From assembly GCF_014287875.1 (NCBI RefSeq), contig NZ_JACOPN010000001.1, positions 496,001-560,000 on the forward strand: a stretch of DNA of 64,000 nt, written 5' to 3'. The notes under the pieces were generated by a model. It saw only the letters and a list, made by a program, of their open reading frames with translations. It was not told where the DNA came from and did no database searches. The stretch is from Flintibacter faecis. Lineage in GTDB: Bacteria; Bacillota; Clostridia; Oscillospirales; Oscillospiraceae. Shown here one piece after another: positions 50,381-58,203 of this stretch (positions within the stretch are counted from its first letter, which is position 1; every line of letters begins with the position of its first letter). Made by a program: the position numbers and the translations under genes.

Positions 50381-52579
50381 ATGAAGAAGCATCTCACAGG
50401 AAAACGTCTCTTGCAAGCGCTGCTCCTGTCTGCGCTGCTCGTCTGCTGCATGGGGACAACGGCGTTTGCGGCGCAATATCCCGACGTAACGGCCAAGCAC
50501 TGGGCCAAGCCCTATATCGACAGATGGTCTGACTCCGGCATTCTCAAGGGCTATCCCGACGGGAAGTTCCACCCGGACGACCCCGTCACCCGGGGACAGC
50601 TCTCCGCCATTCTCTACAGCATCCTGGGGGTAGAGCCCATCGCGGGCTACTCCTATCCCGACCTGCCTAAAACGGCCTGGTGCTATGACGCCGTCACCGC
50701 TATGAACTACTATCGTGTGACCCTGAACACCGACCTGAACATCCAGCCCGACCAGCCCCTCTCCCGGGAGGAGGCCATCTATATGATCGCCAGCGGCTTC
50801 CGCCGGGCCGATCTCAGCCGTGACCGGATGCGCTGCTCCGGCAAGGCCCCCAGCGACTATGCCCAGGTGTCCGATCCGTTCACCGAGGCGGTGAGTACCA
50901 TGCTCCGCCTGGGCCATGTCCGGGGCAGTGCCGACGGCAGACTGATGCCCAAGGACATCGTCACCCGGGCCCAGGTCATCACCATCATCAACAGCATGTT
51001 CGACCTGTATGTCACCCAGCCCGGCACCTATCACCTGACCTGCGGACAGAACGCCCTGGTCACCTGCCCCAACGTGACCATTCTTCTGGATAGCGCAGCT
51101 CCCGGGAAGAGCTCCAACGTCTATCTCTCCGCCAAGGCGGACAAAAATGTGGTCATCGCCAACGACGGCGGCACAGAGCCCGCCCATGTGTCCTTCTTCG
51201 CCACCCAGAAGGGGGAGAACGCCTGGACCCTGCGGGGCAACGTCAGGGAGGACATGGTCAGGACCCGCACCCTGTCGCAGAGCCAGAGCTTTGACGGACG
51301 CTATGCCGCAGGCTTTGGATTTAAATCTCATCCCTACCTCATCACCACGGCGGACCAGTTTGCCCTGCTGGCCCAGCGCACTGACACCCTGGACCGGAGC
51401 GTCTATTTTAAGCTGGCCGCCGACCTCGCCCTGCCCGACGGCATGGCCCCCCTGTCCTCCGCCGACGGGGCCTTTCCTCAGACCAATTTAGACGGCGGCG
51501 GACACTCCGTCGCCTATCGCATCCAGAGCCGCAGCTATTCCGGCGCCGGGGGCGGCCTGTTTTATGGCTGGAATGGCCCCTGTGAAAACCTGACGGTGAA
51601 GGGGGCCATGGACCTTACCCTCAGCGAGAAGGCCGTTCAGGTGGGCTCCGGCAAGCTCTATTTCGGCGGCTTTGCAGCCTATCTGGACCGGGAGCTGACA
51701 AACTGCACGGCGGACATGGACATCTGCGTCCGCTATGAGGGCGGCAGCAACGTGGACCTGAACGTGGGCGGCCTGGCGGGCTTTACCCAGGCTGCCCAGC
51801 TCACCGGCTGCACCGCTGCGGGCACGGTGAAGGCCGTCCTGCCCAAGGGGGTGGGCGACGCCCATGTGGGCGGCCTGGTGGGCGGTGCAGCGGCGGTGCC
51901 CTTCGCCAGCATCGTGCCCCAGGGCAGCATGACCGGCTGCGGGTCCACCGGAACCGTGGCGGCAGAAGGCGGCTATCAGACCGCCGTGGGCGGCGTTGCG
52001 GGCCTGGTCACCTATCTGGGGAGCAGCGCCCCCACGGGCACCCTGAAAAACGACGGCATTTTGAACTGCTGGTCCACCGCCCGGCTCTCTGCCGTAAACG
52101 CCGGCTTTCAGAGCGACTGCGGCGGCATTGTGGGCCAGCTGAACTATGGCACCCTGTCCGGCTGCTGGGCCAAGCCCGTTATCGCCCTGTCCGGCCCGGA
52201 GTTTTCCAACGCCGGGGGCATCGCCGGTGCCTGCTATGAGGGCGGTAACGTATCCGACTGCTGGGCCAACGCAGCGGAGCTGCCCTCCGGCGGCGGGGTG
52301 CGCGCCGGCGGCATCGTGGGCCGTCTGCGGGGCGGGGCGGTGGCAAAATGCTTTGCCCTGGGCTCCGGGCCTGTGGGCAGCGAGAACGCCATCGCCTTTG
52401 CCGGTGCCAACAGCGGCACCGTCTCCGCCAGCGCCGACCTGTCCGGCCTGTCCTCCGCCCAGCGGGCGGCCTTCCTAGCCTCCTGCGGCTGGGACTTTTC
52501 CGATACCTGGGCGCAGACCGGCGGCCTGCCCCTGCTGAAGAACATGGACAGCGCAAGGCAGCAGGCCGCACAGAAGTAA
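50381..52579 (+). CDS. SLH-domain surface protein with GLUG-like repeats
   Basis: 732 residues from the ATG at 50381 (AAAGAAAGGGG upstream). The signal peptide ends GTTAFA. SLH repeats occupy about 28-205 (YPDVTAKHWAKPYIDRWSDS and so on). From about residue 315 a beta-helical region begins, with repeated glycine-rich turns VGGLAGFTQ, VGGLVGGAA, VGGVAGLVT, CGGIVGQLN, AGGIAGACY and AGGIVGRLR (about 460-680). These GLUG-like repeats are typical of surface adhesins. It binds the wall through SLH and presents the repeat rod outward. Its ligand is unknown. Confidence 0.85.
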   Translation: MKKHLTGKRLLQALLLSALLVCCMGTTAFAAQYPDVTAKHWAKPYIDRWSDSGILKGYPDGKFHPDDPVTRGQLSAILYSILGVEPIAGYSYPDLPKTAWCYDAVTAMNYYRVTLNTDLNIQPDQPLSREEAIYMIASGFRRADLSRDRMRCSGKAPSDYAQVSDPFTEAVSTMLRLGHVRGSADGRLMPKDIVTRAQVITIINSMFDLYVTQPGTYHLTCGQNALVTCPNVTILLDSAAPGKSSNVYLSAKADKNVVIANDGGTEPAHVSFFATQKGENAWTLRGNVREDMVRTRTLSQSQSFDGRYAAGFGFKSHPYLITTADQFALLAQRTDTLDRSVYFKLAADLALPDGMAPLSSADGAFPQTNLDGGGHSVAYRIQSRSYSGAGGGLFYGWNGPCENLTVKGAMDLTLSEKAVQVGSGKLYFGGFAAYLDRELTNCTADMDICVRYEGGSNVDLNVGGLAGFTQAAQLTGCTAAGTVKAVLPKGVGDAHVGGLVGGAAAVPFASIVPQGSMTGCGSTGTVAAEGGYQTAVGGVAGLVTYLGSSAPTGTLKNDGILNCWSTARLSAVNAGFQSDCGGIVGQLNYGTLSGCWAKPVIALSGPEFSNAGGIAGACYEGGNVSDCWANAAELPSGGGVRAGGIVGRLRGGAVAKCFALGSGPVGSENAIAFAGANSGTVSASADLSGLSSAQRAAFLASCGWDFSDTWAQTGGLPLLKNMDSARQQAAQK

Positions 52580-52608
52580 ATAAAAGTCATAAAAAGACGC
52601 AAAAAAGC

Positions 52609-52905
52609 CTGTCATTGCGAGGCCGATTCCCCTTGTCAAGGGGAAATGTCCCGAAGGGACAAAAGGGATAGGGAGGGGCATCGCCCCGACGTGGCAATCC
52701 GTAACCCCCGTCCCTTGGCCCCCTTGTTAAAGGGGGCTGTCAGCGAAGCTGACTGAGGGATTCCGTTTTTAGGATAGCTTTCCGGGGGTCGGAATCCTTC
52801 CGTCACGGCTTCGCCGTGCCACCTCCCTTTGACAAGGGAGGCTGCTGGACGGGGATACGGATGCGGCGTACCCCTTGCGGGTACTTCGCTCCTCGGAATG
52901 ACAGA
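52609..52905. repeat. block of intergenic repeats beside the integrated element
   Basis: It contains an interrupted 'TCATTGCGAGG...GTGGCAATCCGT' element (52611-52701) split by a stretch with GTCCCGAAGGGAC. Then come CCCCCTTGTTAAAGGGGG, CAGCGAAGCTGACTGAGGGA, CACGGCTTCGCCGTG, and a final reverse half (CTCCTCGGAATGACAG). The same modules are seen at 5030-5216 and 622-835. No gene is seen from 52580 to 53186 apart from these and the repeat at 52963. Confidence 0.6.
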
Positions 52906-52962
52906 AAAGGGTTTATCGACACGCTAAAAAAGTCCTGATTTCTTACGAAATCAGGACCTTTC

Positions 52963-53007
52963 TGGTTGCGGGAGCAGGACTCGAACCTGCGACCTCCGGG
53001 TTATGAG
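52963..53007. repeat. 45-bp direct repeat of tRNA-fMet 3' end (att site)
   Basis: Bases 52963-53007 are identical to 55473-55517, the 3' half of the intact tRNA-fMet gene (TGGTTGCGGGAGCAGGACTC and on to GGGTTATGAG). Only this part of the tRNA is present here. It is the expected scar of site-specific integration into the tRNA and marks the left end of the element. A terminator-like stem TCCTGATTTC...GAAATCAGGA precedes both copies in equivalent position (different sequence). Confidence 0.82.
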
Positions 53008-53186
53008 GCAGTCTCAAGCACAAATCGGAGTCATTTCGGCTTCAATTTGTGCTTTTTACCGCCGTTCGCTCGGCGGATTTTCCATTGTTTCCGTCCAGCC
53101 CTGCCCGCTTTTTTCGCGTTCTGGGTCAAAACTGGGTCAGACACGGTGCACCCGCACCCACGCTGTCCACGGCTTGTATGGACTGC

Positions 53187-54227
53187 TCAGTCGCCTGCAA
53201 AGAGCTCGTTGGTGGCGTTGAGGGTCACCCGGAGGTAGGGACCGATGTCGGCGATGCCAGTATAGCCGGTCTCGGCGGTGAAGCGGTAATAACCGTCACC
53301 GAAGTTCCTGCCGTGGATGGGGCTGTCAGCCAGAGTGACGGTCAGCACGGCGCTGTTCCCATCCTGACGCAGATCCGCATTCTCAATGAGGGTGCAGCTT
53401 CCCGCCAGCTCCCCAGCGGGGAAGCTCTCTGGGTAGAGGGAGCCGTACTCCTTCAAAAAGTCCGGGTCTACATCCTTGGAGAGGGTGCCGCTGCTGAGGA
53501 AGGTGTCGTGCATGGTGACGGTGAGGGTCATACCGTCCTCCGAGAGAGCCACCTCGGTATAGGGGATCTCGCAGTAGGCGGCCACGAAGTCGCTGCCGTC
53601 CGCCAGGGGCGCGAAGGCCACGGTGAGGCCGCCTGCATCGACCTGGGCGGAGCGGATGGCCTCCCGGCGGCCCTGCATCCCCATGGAATAGCGCTCCCCA
53701 GCCCCGGCCCAGTAGATTTCAGAGCTGGCAGTGCCAGGAGAAACATAGGGATCATAGCCTCGGTCGCAGCCCTGCTCATCGTAGAGAAGGCTCAGTGTGG
53801 CCAACTCCACGCGTGGAAAACCGGGGACGCCGTTATAGATGTTAGGCCCGCCAGTGACCACCCGGACGGATGCCTGGGACTCGATCTCGCACCGAAGCAG
53901 GGGCGTATCCAGCCACAGCATCCGGCGGCGGATGCCGCTCTCACCGTAGACCCAGTCCAAGCTGGGGCAGGAATCATCTGTTCCCAGTTGCACCAGGAAG
54001 TCGCCCTGGTACGCCTCGATGGAGGCGATGAGGTCCGCGTCGTCCCCGTAGAGAGCCCGAACCTCCGCCTCCGTGGTGATGGGGGAGAAGGCATCCGGCT
54101 GGGCGGGATCGGCTGAAGATGAAGAATCGTCGGAGGAACCTGATGGATTGGAAACGGAGCTTTCCCCGCAGGCGGCAAGGTTCAGCAGCAGGAGGGCCGC
54201 CAGAGCCAAGGAGATGAGTTTCTTCAT
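53187..54227 (-). CDS. lipoprotein of unknown function in the integrated element
   Basis: 346 residues. Signal with lipobox LNLAAC (Cys20), then a Ser/Asp-rich linker (SSDDSSSSADPAQPD) and a ~290-residue beta-rich domain (e.g. WLDTPLLRCEIESQASVRVV). I recognise no family. It lies alone, on the opposite strand to the integrase remnant, inside the region bounded by tRNA repeats, so it is probably cargo. AAGGAAG precedes the ATG. Confidence 0.7.
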   Translation of the reverse strand: MKKLISLALAALLLLNLAACGESSVSNPSGSSDDSSSSADPAQPDAFSPITTEAEVRALYGDDADLIASIEAYQGDFLVQLGTDDSCPSLDWVYGESGIRRRMLWLDTPLLRCEIESQASVRVVTGGPNIYNGVPGFPRVELATLSLLYDEQGCDRGYDPYVSPGTASSEIYWAGAGERYSMGMQGRREAIRSAQVDAGGLTVAFAPLADGSDFVAAYCEIPYTEVALSEDGMTLTVTMHDTFLSSGTLSKDVDPDFLKEYGSLYPESFPAGELAGSCTLIENADLRQDGNSAVLTVTLADSPIHGRNFGDGYYRFTAETGYTGIADIGPYLRVTLNATNELFAGD

Positions 54228-54487
54228 GGGATAGCACTTCCTTTCTGTTGTTTGGGGCGTGGCCCCGGTGAGGAACTTGCAATTGCAAACGGGAATTTAA
54301 CGGCATAATTGTTCTGAAATTCTTCCAATTCTTTGGATTTATTGTACCATAGCGCAAAAGTGTTTGCAACTGGAACTGCCGACAGAAAATTCTGTATATT
54401 CGAAAAAAATAGGAACTGCGCAAGGAACGCTGCTCACCCGACCTCAGAAAACGGCAAATGAGCCGCTTTGACAAGCGGCCGTCCAGC

Positions 54488-54796
54488 GTTTCGGCAACAC
54501 GCGGAGCACGCCGAGGGTAGTGATACCACCCCAGCCTTGCACGTTCAGAAAGTGCTGCGCACAGAGTGAAAAAACAGCAACATCACCAAATTGCAAAAAG
54601 ATCACGCAGCCCAGCGGGGCCGCGACGCCTCGGAACAGCGACACGCATGAGCGCATCGCTGTTCCGAGGCTCTCTGCGTTCTTCGGGAGCACCCTCCAGC
54701 CAAGACCCCAAAGCGGCAAAGTTTGCCGTTCTACCCCCTGGCCACGCAGGGTTTCCGAAACGCGCGGAACGATCCGAGGGTAGTGATACCACCCCC
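54488..54796. repeat. pair of ~50-bp imperfect direct repeats in decayed sequence
   Basis: Two copies at about 54488-54535 and 54749-54796 share CGAGGGTAGTGATACCACCC, preceded by GTTTCGGCAACACGCGGAGC in the first and GTTTCCGAAACGCGCGGAAC in the second. GGTAGTGATACCACC can fold into a small hairpin. The whole region 54228-55056 (829 bases) has no supported gene; short frames there lack ribosome sites and look like decayed remains of mobile DNA. Confidence 0.5.
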
Positions 54797-55056
54797 ACCC
54801 AAAACGCCACCTGTTTCGCCGTGTGTGCCCTTGTGTGCGATCCTTTGAGCAGGGCCGAGTGTGTACCCATTTTCACCCGAGAAAGCAAGCGTGGGCTGTT
54901 TGTGCCGGAGGTGTTGAAGTCCGTGTGATCGATGCGTTGGAAACGTTGGTATGACTGCGTTTTCTGCGCTTTTGCGGCTTTTCTGAGGACGAAAAAGAAA
55001 GCAGGATAAAGGGCTGGCGTCGGAACCGACGCTCTGCCTAATCACTTCTGCCCGCA

Positions 55057-55362
55057 GTGCGGGCAGTTGACGAGGGCTTTCTATTTGCCCAGGACAACGG
55101 GAACCCAATGCACCCGGACAGCGTGACGGACTGGCTGAAAAAGTTCAGCAAGCGCCACGGCCTGCCCCATATCAACCCCCACGCATTCCGGCATACCATG
55201 GCCAGTATGCTCTACTTCAACGGCGTGGACAGCGTGTCTATCTCCAAGCGGTTAGGCCATGCCCAGGTCAGCACCACGGCAAATATCTATGCTCACGTGA
55301 TGGAGGCGGCAGACCAGAAGAACGCCGACATTCTGGCTGACGTGTTTTTGAAAAAGGCTTGA
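55057..55362 (+). pseudogene. tyrosine recombinase (integrase), C-terminal fragment
   Basis: The frame holds only the last ~95 residues of a phage-type integrase. It includes HAFRHTMASMLYFNGVDSVS (His and second Arg of the active site), RLGHAQVSTTANIYAHV (His and catalytic Tyr) and ends ILADVFLKKA. The N-terminal DNA-binding domains and the first catalytic Arg are missing, and upstream sequence gives no continuation. It is 110 bases from the intact tRNA, as integrases usually are. It cannot be active alone. Confidence 0.85.
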
Positions 55363-55437
55363 ACTTTGGGGGCGAGTTGAACTAAAGTTGAACTTTTGGA
55401 GCGGGACCATTTTTAAATATGCTCAAAAAGTTAGAAA

Positions 55438-55470
55438 AACAGCCGTTTTCGATAAGAAAACGGCTGTTTT
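55438..55470. terminator. terminator between integrase remnant and tRNA genes
   Basis: Stem AACAGCCGTTTTC/GAAAACGGCTGTT around GATAA, then TTT. It also ends the minus-strand tRNA transcript. Confidence 0.75.
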
Positions 55471-55472
55471 TA

Positions 55473-55548
<76 letters not shown>

Positions 55549-55551
55549 ATA

Positions 55552-55638
55552 TGGTGCCGGAGACCGGGGTCGAACCGGCACGGGATCGCTCCCACGGGAT
55601 TTTAAGTCCCGGGCGTCTGCCAATTCCGCCACTCCGGC
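55552..55638 (-). tRNA. tRNA-Leu (TAA)
   Basis: 87 bases including CCA, on the minus strand, starting GCCGGAGTGGCGGAATTGG. Anticodon loop CTTAAAA (TAA), a long variable arm (CGTGGGAGCGATCCCG), and end TCTCCGGCACCA. It is three bases upstream of tRNA-fMet, one transcript. Confidence 0.93.
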
Positions 55639-55676
55639 AAACTGTGTACTCCAGTCTCAATCTTTAAGGCTAGGAT

Positions 55677-55705
55677 AGTCTAACATATATCTTCGCCTTT
55701 GTCAA
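55677..55705 (-). promoter_or_regulatory. promoter of the tRNA pair
   Basis: On the minus strand TTGACA (55700-55705), 17 bp, TAGACT (55677-55682), about 40 bases before tRNA-Leu. Confidence 0.7.
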
Positions 55706-55885
55706 CAGGAATTTTTCAAATTTTATTCGACAGCGTTCCCCGGCGAAATAAGCAGAAAAATTTCCGAAATTTTCCGCTTCGGTGTACAAAAATCGGCAAC
55801 TCTCTCCCTGTGCCCGCCATATACTGATATGTACCGGCTTTCGCCGGACGACTACCAATGGAACAGAGACAGGAGGAACCGATTT

Positions 55886-56008
55886 ATGAGACGTTTGAGC
55901 GAGACCATTTCCACCCCTATTTTGCAGCTGCCGCCCCAGCCCGACCCCAGGGACGACCTGGACGATCTGATCTTCCGGGGCGAGAACTGGTGGGTCAGCG
56001 ACCGCTGA
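55886..56008 (+). CDS. putative 40-aa small protein upstream of prfB
   Basis: 40 residues, MRRLSETISTPILQLPPQP, then an acidic stretch PRDDLDDLIFRGENW and end WVSDR. AGGAGG lies nine bases before the ATG. TATACT at 55820-55825 could be a -10, and a strong hairpin follows the stop. No membrane helix and no known motif. The perfect ribosome site, codon use like the neighbours and the terminator make it a likely gene. It is too short for usual calling. Function unknown. Confidence 0.55.
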   Translation: MRRLSETISTPILQLPPQPDPRDDLDDLIFRGENWWVSDR

Positions 56009-56041
56009 GGGGGGCCGTCTTTCCGGAAAGGCGGCCCCTTC
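56009..56041 (+). terminator. terminator after the 40-aa ORF
   Basis: Stem GGGGCCGTCTTTCC/GGAAAGGCGGCCCC directly after the stop codon, followed by TTCG. The stem is strong but the T-run is poor. Confidence 0.6.
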
Positions 56042-56074
56042 GTCCGCCTTTCGGGGGCAGCGGCCAGTTTTTCC

Positions 56075-56103
56075 TTTACTTTTGCCGCCCCTTCATATAT
56101 AAT
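56075..56103 (+). promoter_or_regulatory. promoter of prfB
   Basis: TTTACT (56075-56080), 17 bp, TATAAT (56098-56103), about 67 bases before the ATG. Confidence 0.65.
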
Positions 56104-56170
56104 AGTTTGGCCTAAATACAACATGTTCCCCGGACTTCCGGGAGTTTTTACAAGAGAGAGTGAGGACCCT

Positions 56171-57292
56171 ATGCTCCAATTCGACGAGTATAAAGTCAAA
56201 CTGAACAACCTGGCCCCCGCCCTGGAGGAGCTGGCCCAGGCCCTGGACCTGGAGAGCGCCGAGCGCGAGCTGGATATGCTCCAGGCCGAGTCCGCCGCCG
56301 ACGGCTTTTGGGATAACCTGGCCAAGGCCCAGAAGGTGCAGCAGCGCATCAAAAACCTGCAGGACAAAGTGGACGGCCAGAAAAAGCGCCAGAGCCAGTG
56401 GGACGACATGATGGCCATGTGCGAGATGGGCAACGAGTTTGAGGACGAGTCCCTGCTGCCCGAGCTGGAGGAGAGCTTCCAGACCCTGGAGCACGAGATG
56501 GAGGAGGCCCGCCTGGCCACCCTGCTCACCGGGGAGTACGACTCCTCCAACGTCATCCTGACCATCCACCCCGGTGCCGGCGGCACCGAGGCCCAGGACT
56601 GGGCCCAGATGCTCTATCGCATGTACACCCGCTGGACCGAGCGCCACGGCTTTACCTATCAGATCATGGACTATCAGGAGGGCGACGAGGCGGGCATCAA
56701 GTCGGCCACCATCATGATCGAGGGGGAGAACGCCTATGGCTACCTCCGGGGAGAGCACGGCGTCCACCGCCTGGTGCGGGTGTCCCCCTTCGATGCCAAC
56801 GCCCGGCGGCAGACCTCCTTCGCCTCGGTGGAGGTCATGCCCGACCTGCCCGAGGATGTGGAGGTGGAGATCCGCCCCGAGGACATCGAGATGCAGGTCT
56901 ACCGCGCCAGCGGCGCCGGCGGCCAGCACGTAAACAAGACCTCCTCCGCCGTGCGTCTGATCCACAAGCCCACCGGCGTGGTGGTGGCCTCTCAGCAGGA
57001 GCGCAGCCAGTTCCAGAACAAGGACAACTGTATGAAGATGCTGCGGGCCAAGCTGGTGGAGCTGCAGATGCAGGAGAAGGCGGAAAAGATCTCCGACCTG
57101 AAGGGCGTACAGCTGAAGATCGAGTGGGGCAGCCAGATCCGCTCCTATGTCTTCATGCCCTATCAGCTGGTGAAGGACAACCGCACCGCCTATGAGACCA
57201 GCAACATAGGCGGCGTGATGGACGGCGACCTGGATGGCTTCATCAACGCCTACCTCACCTGCGAGGCCACGGGCGCCTGGTCCACCAAATAA
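56171..57292 (+). CDS. prfB: peptide chain release factor 2
   Basis: 373 residues from the ATG at 56171 (GTGAGG upstream); a frame from 56123 is less likely. It has the RF2 stop-recognition motif RVSPFDANARRQTSF and the peptidyl-hydrolysis loop GAGGQHVNKTSSAVRL with G250 G251 Q252. It ends translation at UGA and UAA. The usual in-frame UGA near codon 25 (programmed +1 shift) is absent: the corresponding site reads ALDLESAERELDM without a stop. So it lacks the autoregulatory frameshift. Confidence 0.95.
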   Translation: MLQFDEYKVKLNNLAPALEELAQALDLESAERELDMLQAESAADGFWDNLAKAQKVQQRIKNLQDKVDGQKKRQSQWDDMMAMCEMGNEFEDESLLPELEESFQTLEHEMEEARLATLLTGEYDSSNVILTIHPGAGGTEAQDWAQMLYRMYTRWTERHGFTYQIMDYQEGDEAGIKSATIMIEGENAYGYLRGEHGVHRLVRVSPFDANARRQTSFASVEVMPDLPEDVEVEIRPEDIEMQVYRASGAGGQHVNKTSSAVRLIHKPTGVVVASQQERSQFQNKDNCMKMLRAKLVELQMQEKAEKISDLKGVQLKIEWGSQIRSYVFMPYQLVKDNRTAYETSNIGGVMDGDLDGFINAYLTCEATGAWSTK

Positions 57293-57312
57293 ATCCGCAT
57301 AACAAGCCAGAA

Positions 57313-57362
57313 CAAAACCCCCGGCAGCTGCGTTTTTTCGCAGCTGCCGGGGGTTGCTTTTT
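57313..57362. terminator. bidirectional terminator prfB / CofE-like
   Basis: Stem AACCCCCGGCAGCTGCG/CGCAGCTGCCGGGGGTT around a T-rich loop, followed by GCTTTTTG. It serves both convergent genes. Confidence 0.85.
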
Positions 57363-57366
57363 GAAT

Positions 57367-58068
57367 TCACGCCTTGCGGATGATGCCCATGGGGGTACAC
57401 TCGCTGGACTGGCCCAGGGGGTTGTCCCCCAGGATCTTGGCCAGCTGGTCCAGAGTGGGCTGCTGCTGGGAGAAGCCCAGGATGTTGGCCCCCAGGTCGT
57501 TGATGTCCACAATGGCCACGGGGTGGCCCAGGGCACGGGCCAGGCGCTTGGCGGTGCCCATGGGGTCGTCGGGGGTGAGGACCACATAGTGGTCATAGGG
57601 GGGGATGGTCCCCTCGGTGGGGCCGTCGATGCCCCGGGCCTTGGGGCCGGCCACGGTGTAGAACCAGCCCTTCTTGCCCAGGATCTTGCCCACCACGCTG
57701 CAGAAGGCGGCAAACAGGATGCGGGGGGTGCCGCACTCCTGCAGGGCCATCTCCATGGTCTCGGGGATGCCCAGGCCGATTCCGGCGGGGGTCTTGGTCA
57801 CATAGCGGCTGAGTGTGACGGCCAGCTTGCGGGGCTTGATGTCCTCCATGGGGATGGCCCGGTTCTGGGTGCAGGCCACCGACTTCTCCGAGCAGAACAG
57901 GATGTCCCCGTCCTGCATCTTGTCCTTGGCGTATTTCACCACCACGTCGGCATAGTCGTCCTTGTTGGTGATCAGGTGGGTCTTTACGGGAATGCGCTGA
58001 TAGTCCACGCCGTCGACGGTGCGGATCAGCTCCTTGCCCGGGTTTGCGCTGTGCAGTTCCTCGCTCAT
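57367..58068 (-). CDS. CofE-like (F420-0:gamma-glutamyl ligase family) protein
   Basis: 233 residues from the ATG at 58068 (GAGGAG upstream). It has CofE-type segments: DGVDYQRIPVKTHLIT, GDILFCSEKSVACTQNRAIP, GIGLGIPETMEMALQECG, GPKARGIDGPTEGTIPPYDH and VAIVDINDLGANILG. True CofE adds glutamate to coenzyme F420 in methanogens and actinobacteria. No other F420 gene is nearby and Clostridia are not known to make F420, so the substrate here is probably different. Genes of this family in Firmicutes are uncharacterised as far as I know. Confidence 0.78.
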   Translation of the reverse strand: MSEELHSANPGKELIRTVDGVDYQRIPVKTHLITNKDDYADVVVKYAKDKMQDGDILFCSEKSVACTQNRAIPMEDIKPRKLAVTLSRYVTKTPAGIGLGIPETMEMALQECGTPRILFAAFCSVVGKILGKKGWFYTVAGPKARGIDGPTEGTIPPYDHYVVLTPDDPMGTAKRLARALGHPVAIVDINDLGANILGFSQQQPTLDQLAKILGDNPLGQSSECTPMGIIRKA

Positions 58069-58203
58069 GGCAGGTGCTCCTCTCAAAAAACGGGGCCGGT
58101 CGCCCCTGTTTGGTCATTTCACGGCCCCCATTATAACACCGGGGACGGGGCCGCGCCACATCTTTTCCACAAAATTCTCTGGTTTGTGGAGAAAAAACAA
58201 AAG

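Noticed and set aside
52963..53007. Second tRNA-fMet gene
   Set aside because: Only the 3' 45 bases are present; the D-arm and 5' acceptor strand are missing and replaced by unrelated sequence.
54444..54928. Short frames (87-120 aa) in the decayed region before the integrase remnant
   Set aside because: No ribosome sites, composition unlike real genes here, and overlapping repeats; treated as remains of mobile DNA.
55852..56586. A 244-residue Ser-rich frame on the minus strand
   Set aside because: It lies opposite the prfB start and the 40-aa frame, has no ribosome site and shows shadow composition.
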